A DNA stretch of 64,000 nucleotides, taken from assembly GCA_963922205.1 (NCBI GenBank), contig CAWUHX010000017.1:1550001-1614000 (forward strand), read 5' to 3'. The DNA comes from Romanomermis culicivorax. Its lineage: Eukaryota > Nematoda > Enoplea > Mermithida > Mermithidae. Below the pieces are notes generated by a model that was not told the DNA's origin, did not search any database, and saw only the letters and a list, made by a program, of their open reading frames with translations. Positions 47,619-58,400 of the stretch are shown in pieces; positions within the stretch are counted from its first letter, which is position 1; every line of letters begins with the position of its first letter. Position numbers and translations under genes: made by a program.

Positions 47619-47770
47619 GGGGGGGGGGGGGGGTAAATGATTTTGGGTACTGGGTTGGCCAAGTTGGGGGGGGGGGGTCCCCCCCAACCCCCCCAAGTAC
47701 AGGCACTGTTTTTTTCCCCCGGGCCTTTTCCCCAAATGGGGAAAGGGATCAAAATTTTTTTCCCCATTTT
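47619..47770. repeat. Poly-G/poly-C stretch
   Basis: Two G-runs, a C-run and then CCCCGGGCC, CCCCAAATGGGG and related words. A near copy is at about 48600-48790 (TTGGCCAAGTTGGGGGG, CCCCCAACCCTCCCCCC). Such runs are both repeat debris and error-prone to sequence. Confidence 0.6.
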
Positions 47771-47789
47771 CCCGAAGTCATTTTTTTCG

Positions 47790-48330
47790 CTCAAAAATGC
47801 TCACAGACGCTTTATTTAGGTGTTTTTGAGCCTTTTCAAGCCTGCTGGTGTTTTTAGACCCGTTAATTCATTAAAATTGAGGAAAAAATTGAAATTTTCG
47901 ATTTCAAAGTTTAATCTACAAGCATTGGAACAAATTTTCAAGCAAACTATCCAAAAGCATAATGACTTTGAGAATTACATGAAAAATCGATGGTTAGGTT
48001 CTCTATGATGACAAGTGAGAACCCAAAATGGATGTTAATCTTTCCGGCGCGAAGCGCCTGAAAAATTTTTTGGGTATTGATATTCTGCGACGCTGGAAAA
48101 TCAATTTTCCGAACTAGATTTGAATTTTGTGTTCAAAAGTCGTAATTTCTAGAATTTTACTTGAAAAATTTTAAAACCATAATTTATTTGTAAGTAAACT
48201 CTCATACTTGGTCGAAAATGTATGAGTATGCAGGGTATAAATTTCCGGAAGATATTTCCATGAAGCAGTTAAATTGATTTTACGTTAGAAAACAAAATAA
48301 TCGCATCAAAAAGCTTAGAGACTTGACGTA
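47790..48330 (+). repeat. Dispersed repeat family 1, copy 2
   Basis: Aligns with 42880-43430 at high identity by eye and contains a perfect hairpin GGCGCGAAGCGCC at 48046-48058. Its continuation to about 48620 (TAATAATGATTATTAAAGTTATAA, hairpin 48524-48536, ATGCACCAAAATGCAT) is mirrored at 60590-60800. Confidence 0.75.
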
Positions 48331-49249
48331 CTGATCCTTCTCAAAAGGAAAAAATGCGAATCTTCATTAAATATCATGATAAAATATTGAAGATTACCAA
48401 TGAAAACATGAGATAATACGTTAAAGATGATGAAAACTATTATAGATTATATGATAAATGAAGGTAGACGTGCTAAAAGCCGCGCCTGAGCTATGCATAA
48501 TAATGATTATTAAAGTTATAAACGGCGCGAAGCGCCGGAAAATTTTGAGATTATGACATTCTAAAATGCACCAAAATGCATCTTTTCTGTATCCGATCCC
48601 CAAAATTTTCTTCCCCAAATGGGGAAAGAGCCCAAAATTTTTTTCCCCTTTCCGAATTTTTTTTCCCGAAAAAGCACGATTTGGGGGGGAAAAAACAGTG
48701 AGTACAGGTATGCTTGGGAGTGGGGTTGGATGATGTTGGGTACATGGTTGGCCAAGTTGGGGGGGGTCTCCCCCAACCCTCCCCCCATTTACAGGTATGA
48801 TTTAGCCACTGCTCTAGGCGCCGAGCAAGTTACTCTCAAACCAATCTTTTCATTTCCTCTTCAATACTCAGAGAATTAGAGAATTTGGTTTTAATGGCCT
48901 AAAACCGACGCGAATCGAACTGAATAGAAGAAAACTAGCTTAGCAGTTTGGAACCTGGCTTTTTGCACCCCTGCTGTTAGGTTATTTACACAGCAAAAAT
49001 GACCTGCTGGTCTCAAATAGTCATCAAATGCCACTCACTTAGCAAACTCTGATCAAAGTCACCCTACTTTACCTTACGTGTTTTCCCCCAAATAAGTTTT
49101 TAAGAGCATTTTTAAGCGAAAAAAACTAGGAGAAAATGGCTAAATAATTTTGACTCCTTTTCCCATTTGAAGAAAAAGCCGGCGGGAAAAAAGTGGTTCT
49201 CAATTGTGGAACAAATCTCCGAGGAAAAAACGGTGACTTCACCACAGTG

Positions 49250-50015
49250 TTTTTCTGTGCACAAAGTGGCACAAAGAGTCAAAAAAATTTGTGCCAATGG
49301 CACAAAAATTTTTTTCACCCCAATAACATGATGCTGAAAACCTTTAAAAAGTTTTATACCAAAAGTTAAACATAACTAAAGATTACTTTTACTACTGTAA
49401 TTTGCATAAAAATCGTGCCCATTCTATTTTATGTAAGCACATAGTAAGACAAGAAAAACTGATCGAAAAAACGGTTTATATGATTCGTAATGAAACCAAA
49501 TGCTGCGAGAAGTCAGATTTTCATAGAATTTGTCAGGAATTTTTCTTCAATTTAGCTACGAATTTCTCCCTAACAAAGATATAAAGATTAAATTAAGGAT
49601 GTCCATAAGTCGCGCCGCGTAAATTTTTGGTTGAAAAATTGTGCCAACAATCTCAATTTTTCTGTTCGAATCAAACACCAAAACTAAAAAGTTCGATTCC
49701 GAATTCCACTGAATGAAAAAGAAGTCAACAATTTCCATTCTCTCACCAGTCATTGACCATTTCAAAGTCTGTTACGATAATACAAATATAATATACGAAT
49801 GGAATATCGCTCGATACAAATAAAAGTATTTAAGATTATACTCACTGACTCGGCGCCAAGCGCCGAGAAAAATTTGCGTTTTCAGCCCCTAAAATTACCA
49901 AAATCAAGAAAAATCAGTCAAAAAATTTGTGCCAATTGGCACAAACGCTCAAAATTTTTTGTGCCATTCCAATTTTTTTGTGCCAAATACCATGTTTCGG
50001 CACAAAAAAAACAAT
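49250..50015 (-). repeat. Dispersed repeat family 2, copy 2 (empty MITE site)
   Basis: Inverted copy of 46205-47525 lacking the 440-bp insert. It contains the same TTTGTGCCAATTGGCACAAA-type palindrome (about 49925-49945) and the hairpin GGCGCCAAGCGCC (49852-49864). Confidence 0.75.
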
Positions 50016-50632
50016 GCTTCATCAAACTGCACCTTTTAGGTTTATAAATTCCCAACATTTTTTCCATAATGAGAGTCCAGAGAAAATTTTCTCTTCTCAT
50101 TTCCACGCTTTTTCCCCAATAGACCTAATTTTAAGGAAAAACGGTGTTGCATCATAGCCAAAAAATAGATCGTCTCGTCGTGTGTAAAAATAACTCCAAA
50201 AATAAGGGAATCAGACAAATACAGTATAGCGACATTGAGGTCAGTAATTCAATCAAACGTACTCACATTTTGTTTTTCGATGATATTGGTCAGCGTAGGA
50301 ACGGGACTAAATTTTCAGTAATTGACATAAGTGGATACAATTTTATTTTTTCGCCAAACGAAAATAATTAATTGTTCATGCACGTCATACATGGAACAAT
50401 CAACACCCGTGCTCGTTATATATGAAACACAAAATTTACATACACAAATTAGATGTGGTGACAATGTAGCGAAACAATAGAAAAATACCAGTCGATACAT
50501 GTAATAGGAAAAAATGCTGGAGAATATACAAATACAGAAAAGCAATGCAAACCTATTCGTAGAATATAATTGTCTATTTTTTATAAAATGCTCGCAACCC
50601 TAAGGAATGACAAAAATTATAGCCCATTTAAC

Positions 50633-50992
50633 TTAAAATGATAGATGCAGCAAAAAACCAAAAATTAGGTTCAATTTGATAGACAATTTTCACCTGATGC
50701 ACAACTTTATATACTATAGAAAAAAAGAAAAATTTCTTCGTGAAAGCGGGAAAACCAAAATCGTTGAGAAAAGTCAAGCTATCCAATATAGATTTGGACA
50801 AAACTCTGTCGATACCTGTTCGCAACTCGAGAAATTTTGACCATTTAATCAGGTTTTTGAAGAAAATTTTCACCTGTTCTGCTCGCCGCTCACAGCCAAA
50901 AAAATTAGTCATTTGATTACAGTAATAAGGTTACTAATTATCCCTGTATTAAACTTACTTCCACGGAATCACTACAACGATCATTTCAAAAT
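50633..50992. mobile_element. MITE-like element with AAAATGAT(A/C)GATGCAG ends, copy 2
   Basis: The left end TTAAAATGATAGATGCAGC is mirrored by ACAACGATCATTTCAAAATA at the right. The termini resemble the 26.8- and 51.6-kb copies, but the interior differs and holds a 94-codon minus-strand frame of unknown meaning. Confidence 0.4.
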
Positions 50993-51591
50993 AAATGGCG
51001 TATAACAACGTCATCAAAATAGTTTAAATGAGACTTTTACTGTCGAATTTCTACTCAAAAATGCTAAAGGTTAGTTGATTATGCTCATAATGAAATACCT
51101 TCTCTCCAGTTTCAATATTTAAAAGCATTTCAAGAAAGCAGAACATTCGTAAATTATTCATTCTGAAAAAACGGTCACTAGTCTGCAGCAAAATCTGCTG
51201 GAGTTATGATCATACGTGTTCTCAGATAAGGTTTGAGAGGTCTTCACCCTTTAGAACCCTGACTGGTCCCGGGTTGAAATGAGGCTTACATGAAGCAGAA
51301 TTTTCATCTTTCAGGATTTTGAACATTTTTACATGAAAACCTAAATTTTATGTAGGTAAAAATATTGAAAATTATTTTTACATGAGATTTCTAAGTTTCT
51401 ATGAGAACTGAAAGTGCACGCTGACAAACATCTGAAAAGGAAGTTTTTAAGCATAAGCATACAAATACAGTTTTTGAAAACTTCGTATACGTGAAATAAA
51501 ACCTCCTCGGGTTAGAGACATTAGTGCATTATATCTGATAGATTTTGGGAAGTATTTTGAAAAAATTGTGTTCACTAATGGCATCAACCAC

Positions 51592-51822
51592 TCCATTCAT
51601 TTTGAAATATTCGATGCAGCGAGTTCGCAGCCAAACATATATTCAAAATTATGGAAGGCTCGTCGGCGGTATTCAATAAATTTTTCCTTCACGATACAGA
51701 CTCCTTTATGATCACTCTTTTCAATCATTTCAAGATTATCGAAACTGATTTCATCATCTCCAGTAGGTCTGTGTTTGCCGAAACTCCCAACAGCTGCATC
51801 GATCATTTCAAAATGAATGAAG
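51592..51822 (-). mobile_element. MITE-like element with TTTTGAAATGATCGATGCAG ends, copy 3, with an open frame
   Basis: Ends TTCATTTTGAAATATTCGATGCAG-like and its inverse. Unlike the 26.8-kb copy, the minus strand is open across it for 69 codons (51806-51597). The encoded peptide is charged and shows no motif I recognise; it may be a captured or eroded coding segment. Confidence 0.5.
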
Positions 51823-52455
51823 TAGGCTTACATAATGCACCGCCGAACAGCCGTAAAATGTCATCGTTTATGGTCAAATTCAATTACTGATCGATTCAAA
51901 AATCATTATTTATTATAGTAAACATCAATTGATTTAAAGTTTCTTATTGCTTTCAAAAATTACGCAGTAGAATTTAAATATATTTTTACCATTTGATCTT
52001 CAAAATTTACTTCTAACAGTTTGAAAAATATATACTATAGAAAGCATCTTTGAAGCAGATTTCGACTACAAGTTTGTTCTAATTGTTATTGCGTCCTTGA
52101 AGCTGACACCGTTTGTATTTGCCAGTAAAAAAATATCGTACTCCGGCGCTAAAACTTTTCATTTCAAACAAAATATACTAATTGATAATTAAGTCGTATA
52201 ATTAGCGTATTGCACGTAAGCTTATATTAAAGTATGTTTCTAAAACAGGGTATCAAGATTTGTTATACAAAAAAGAATAAATTGCCTAATAGCGCGGGAA
52301 AGAACTGATTAATAAATTATTTCGTATACCAAATACGTAAAAATGGGATCGAAAATACAAATAACGTTAAAAAAGTATTCTTTCATTATACATAACAGGA
52401 GTTTACCTCTCGGTGGCTCTCTGAAGCCCTTTAATTGCTCTCTCCTCCAGACTAA

Positions 52456-55400
52456 TTAGCATTCCAACGAGACGCCTCCTTTCGTCGTTCGATACACGTT
52501 ACTATTCAGAAGCTTTTTGGACCGATTATCTATGCTCGACGACGACAAATCGCCACCGAACGGATTGAATCTTTTTAACCATCCGATAATACTCGAACGC
52601 CTATTATTATTGCATACGGGTTGCTCGTTCTGCAAAAAAACGGCATTGAAATTGGGGAATTACAAATTCAAACAGGAAATACTTGATTGGTCACTATTTT
52701 AAATCTACGGTCAAAGTCTAGAGAATATACATCAATAAGGTCCGTAATTTGGGTAGGTGATAAGCGCCTTAAATATATTTTTTCACGGTTTTTAGGACAG
52801 ATTTTTTTTTGAAGTATTTTTCGGACAATTTTGTGGAAAAATCGATATTTTCTTTTTCAAGGACCCAGTAAAATTTTGAGCAATCGATGGCAGCCATGAC
52901 CTAGGGGCAGTAAATGTTTTTCCAGATCTCTTATTGAAGTGTAATACTCCATACACCATATGTTGTTGTCGATTGTGTAGTGGGTGGACGACTGTGCCGT
53001 CCGGCCGACTGTACCGAGTAACCGACTGTAGCACATGCCCGACTGTACCGGGCGACCAATATGTGACTATCCGATTATTTTTCCATTCATAATTTTTTGA
53101 TTCATTATTAAACAACCACGGACCATCAAATACACGTTTGGCTTCACCCTTTTTAAGAAGCCCAAAAATATTGGGATTTGTGCGACTTTCACACCTAAAC
53201 TTTGAATTTTCATGAATTACAATGAGCAGATATTCTACAGGCCCAAAATCATTTTCATTTATTCTTATAATAAAAATACTCAAAAAAAGGAACAGATAAA
53301 AGGGGAAAAATTTCATACAAAATGAAAAACTTTTAGAAATTGAGGAATACTATTGTGTGCCTTTACCTAATTAGCATATTTTTGCATTGCTCTAGCATTT
53401 TTTGATTATATCTTGTGCATTGAAACCTATATTTAGCAGCATTTGATTCACAGTGCAAAAACATTTTATTTAAGATTCAACTTATAAACTATTTAATATT
53501 AAATTCGGTAACCTGGTACAATCGGCCACCCTGTCTACAACGGTTGTTGTCTAATAGAGAACTCGCGGCTGTAAAATCAATGTTTCGAGACACACTTTGA
53601 ACTATTGATCGTGAAAATATTATATAGCCAATAAAGAGCTATTTATCGAATATTAGTCGAAGCTTTTCCACTGAAAAACAATAATTGATATACCACCATG
53701 AGAAAATTCTAGGAACATTTTTTTTTATAAAATCCCATAAAATATCTAGAAAAGCAAGCTTCAAGCAAAAACGAAATAAGAAAACGTCAGAAAGAAAATA
53801 GGCAAGGAAATCAAGTGGATAAAAAGCACAAATGAGATTATATTTGTGCAGTTTTATAAATTTTAATGCAGTAGTTTGCTGAAATCTTATCAATTTTCAT
53901 TTATACAGGGTTCAACCACCGAAATATGAGATTAAAAGATACGATTTCTGAGAGATTTGATCCTGTGTTACATTGAAGTACATGACAAGTTTTAAATTAA
54001 TAATATTTGAAAATGAAACATCACAGCCCAGAAAAGACGTGACACTAGCCGTGTGTTCATTGCATGCAGAGGGCCGTGCTCTATATTCAGGTAAGAATGA
54101 AAAAAATTCCAATTCCATACTTCGCATTTTTTATGCTATTTTAAAGTCTCAAAAATAAACTGAAAAAGTCATTCGGAGCCCTTTTTGAACACCTCTCCAT
54201 AGCATGCCACAGAATTTTCTCTTCGCTTCTGTAACCACTGATATTAAAAATATTGCCTTGAAATTTTCATCTGATTTGGGAACGGTTTGAGCAGACATGC
54301 ACGGCAAGAATTTTGAAAGGGGAGGATCTTCAGATTTTCCATCAAGGTGGCTGGGGAGGGGGTTGGAGTAGCAAAAAAAACAAAAAAAAGTTCTGCAAGC
54401 ATGTTTTTCATACAAAATATGTATAAAAATACTCAAAAAACTGTCTTGGAAAAAGTTCAAGGGACGTTTGACGATTTTTTTGGGCCAGAGGGACTTGCCG
54501 AGGGTCTAGGGTACGAGGGTTTACCGCCTACCCCTGTGCATGTATGGTTTTCCGAGCTGTAGGTATATGCACACTCTGAAAGTTGACACAAAAATGCTGA
54601 TTAACATGTGCCATCAAAGAGATGCAGGAAAATTGAAAACGTTCAGATTAGACAAGTAAAAATAAACATGTTGTTCGAATCACTGGTACAATTTCATCGA
54701 TAAATTCACAATGGATGTGCAACAGGGTGTCCCGAAAGAGATGCAACAATTTCTCCCCAGTAATTTAATTGATAAAAAAATCGGTATTGCAAGTTTGATG
54801 TTACAAAATAAATGTCGACTGCCTGACTCCGGCCTGTTAGATGCACAACCCTTGAAGGCACCCTGTTTCACATAGAGTTTCACATATTTCAGATACGCCG
54901 TGATCAGGTTCTCTCGAGATCAGGGTTAGATCAATCCCGGTTGGGATCCGGATTGATATCAAAATTTCGTGCAAAACAAAAGACTATTATGCAAAATCTA
55001 TCGGTCCTTTCGTGCTCTCAACTAGAACTTTTCTGGAAATATCATGTAAAACTAAACTAATCATTATTGTTTCAGAAGTTCTGAACAGCAGATTTCTGGT
55101 TGCTGTAATCTGGATAGGTAGCTATGATTAGCTGACAAGGAAAACCAATGACAGCGAGATTCATGATTCTGATCAACAACGAAATTTTTAATACTACTGT
55201 CCGGTGGTTTTAACCACCCGACTCCTCGGGCTGTGAAACAGTACTGTTAGGTAGATGCTACTAGAGCACAAGCTTGGTTTTGCCATGCATCCATACCCAT
55301 TACACCTGTGCATTGGGGGTATGGTAGGGATATTATACCACCCAACCCTAGCGGATGCCCATTTACTAGTCATGGATTTTGTAAATATAAGAATTTGCTG

Positions 55401-58400
55401 TCTAAGTTTCTTGAACTATATGTGAGTTGTTACCAGTCTTTTTAACCCAGAGGGTGCTCTACTGGCATTTGTTAACAGGAACTCAGTTGCTACCAAAGGA
55501 TTTTCGCTGTCAAAGCTTTCACTCTTTGGGTTTTCTTGAACAAAACCAGTTAATATATATTTACTTCGCTGACAAAATCACTTTACCCCCCTCAGAATGG
55601 CTGACCATGCAGACGGAAATAGACATTTTTGACTAGATTGAACAACAGCTAGTTTCAAAATTCAACATGAACCTTCTAAAATAAATATGTATTCGGGTAA
55701 AATTTAGCTCAAATCGGGTTTAAACTTGATTAATTTTTAAACATTTGCGCCTAGTGCCAAACTTGTCGTCTTTGCTCAAAATCCACATAGAATTGAATAT
55801 TGGAAAATTTAAGGCACGATTTCTAAGAGGTTCAACCTTCTCTATGATAAGCTGAAAATTCATCATATTTCAAAATGAGTTGCTTAGAATAGTTTCGTGT
55901 GCCAAGTTTCATGGTATTATTGGTTTTCCTTAAAAAGGAAAATTCACGCCGCTACAATACGCCAAAGTTTGAAAATCAATGTTTTTTGACATTTTTCAGT
56001 TGTCTTGCTAGCCAAAAAATATTTCAGGATATAGGCATGATCCCATTCGATAAATGAATACTCATTTTACTCTGGAAAGGATAGGCTATCCTTTGACGTA
56101 ACATTTACAGTAAATTAACGCACATTACATCTTTTAAGAAAATTTAAAGAGTCGAATATGGGCCGTCAAACGTATAGATTTTATGTATGAGCACTCCCGA
56201 ACACTTTCCCATCGGATGCCGCAGAATTTTATTTTCTCACTTTATAACTAATGCATTCTTTCTGTATTGGAAAAATTTTCATCAAGACTTTTGTACCATT
56301 TGGGGAGCTGCACAGTTCTGAGGAAGGCTTACTTATGGAAATCACTCAGAAGTTACTGCATTTTCCAGATGGCCCTCTGCAAAAACGTTTAAAGATCGAA
56401 AATGATAAGCAAAAAAAGAAAAATCTTTTTTAGGGGCACTCGAGAGCACCTACCCTTATGATGTCACGGAATTTTATTTCAGTTCATACATTTATATAGT
56501 AGTGCCTAAGTAACATCATCATCAGCACGCTCCGTTTTGGGAGCTGTAGAGATTTGCACAAACGGCACTGTCATCCAGTTATGTTTTTAAATTTGGATAA
56601 AAGCCCAGCCAATAAAGTGTTGGGAATACCGGATGCGTCTTTGCGTAATACCTAAAAAGAAAAAATGTGGCTCGACGTCCTGATAAATTTTCATTGATCT
56701 AGGTTTGATGGTCGCTGAACAAAGTGCTTCAAATGAAAAATCGAAAATTTTCGGTACGTCCATCCTAGTAGTTACTTGATCCGATTTAACAGATCAATGA
56801 TCTTAAGGGATCTGATCTTTTAAATCTTATCGAGTGTATTGTTTTGACTTCCAACACAAGTCGATGCAAAATCTCTTCTACTATCCGCGAAAGCTTGAGA
56901 CGTATCAGTTCTTTTAGATGAACTCGACCGTGATTTTGACCTTAAAGTTGAAATCAGAAAAACGAGATCGATTCGAGAGCGATTGTGAGATAGATTGCAG
57001 GTATCATTCGTACGTCGACGCTACGACTACTGTTGGAGAAAACACATGAATGAATAGTGTTAGACATAGAGCATACATAAGCTGTTGTAACAAGCCAACG
57101 TAAAGAAAAGAAAAAGTGGTAAGCCGACGATGTAGAGTATATTCAATATGTTAGGGCTCATTGATAACGAAGAATATCGCTTCATCGTACAGAATTACGT
57201 CTATAATCGAATTCAGAAGATTTTAATTGAATACTCATTACATTGCTGCAGCTATTGGAGGATAATATAGTCAAGTCGCTTGTCAAATCAGCGAACAGCG
57301 ATGTTGAAGATTGATTTCCAAGAGCTCCACTGGAGATGATGGGAGAAAAATCGAGAATTTAATCTACTGCGTGTATTTGACTACCCATGTCAGAACCACG
57401 AATAGAATAGACTATGTACATCATTTCAGAAAGATGTTTTGACCATAATTTATTTACTATGGGTAGTTTGAACTGTGGGATACACATTTACTCACGTCGG
57501 CACATGCGGACATCGTGAAAAAAGCTGCGCTTTTTGGTTCGTCCATGGTTTCATCGTGATCGGCAGCAGGCGTGGATTTATTTCCCAACTCGTATGGATT
57601 AGCGTTCGAACTTTGGTAAGAGTTTTTCATTAATGAATATTGTTTCTCTTTGTTCAATTCTTCTTGAGTTTTGAGTATCGCTTCCCGTTGCGTATGCCAA
57701 TATGAACGCTAAAAATTGACTATGAATTTTATTGTTACTTCTTATTACGATTTCACACACGAGAAGAAATTTCAGACACCCAAGATTTCGCAGCCGTAAA
57801 ATCGCCTTGCAAAAGTTTCAGTTCTAATGGTACAATTGTTAGCATGGTCCATTTATTCATTGCATACGCCTTGTCTTGACAAGTAATATACGTCCAGCTA
57901 TTCAGACCGGAGGAAACTATCATCTTACTTGTTTAAACTTCAAATCCCCACAATCTTTCAAACTTCCTAATAGGTCATCGAAAGTAGGTCTATCTTTCGG
58001 ATCGTATTTCCAAGTTCTCGTAAAAATGTCGATCATGGATTGCGGCGTATTTTCCGGAATTTTTAGCGTTTGACGTTGATCGACAACGTAATTAATTACT
58101 TCTTCGTTACTTAAACCAGGATAAGGTTGCCTACCCAAAGTTGTGATTTCCCAGAGTACAACGCCAAAGGCCCTGAAATACAAAACATTTAGATCGATCA
58201 GATTGGAAAAAGCTGTTGAAAAAGCTGACAAAGAGCGATTTTACAGCAGTTTACTATTTCGACAAAATGTAACCAGCTCGACGCTCAAATATTACATTCG
58301 CAAAAGCAAGAAAGTAAAAATAAAAGTTCAAATATTTGAAGAGCCGAAGATATGACAGAGTAAATTTTCTCATGAAAAAAATGATCAAACATTTTAGAAC

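Larger units (their letters stand above)
50016..52455. other. Intergenic DNA between the repeat mosaic and the kinase gene
   Basis: AT-rich. It should include the 3' UTR of the kinase gene below 52456 (minus strand). It contains two inverted-repeat elements (50633-50992 and 51592-51822). No independent gene was recognised. Confidence 0.4.

Noticed and set aside
57300-57350. Alternative terminal kinase exon ending in TGA
   Set aside because: Acceptor and phase are possible, but the 13-residue frame has no supporting feature; the 52456-52629 exon is longer with a stronger acceptor. Kept only as a note.
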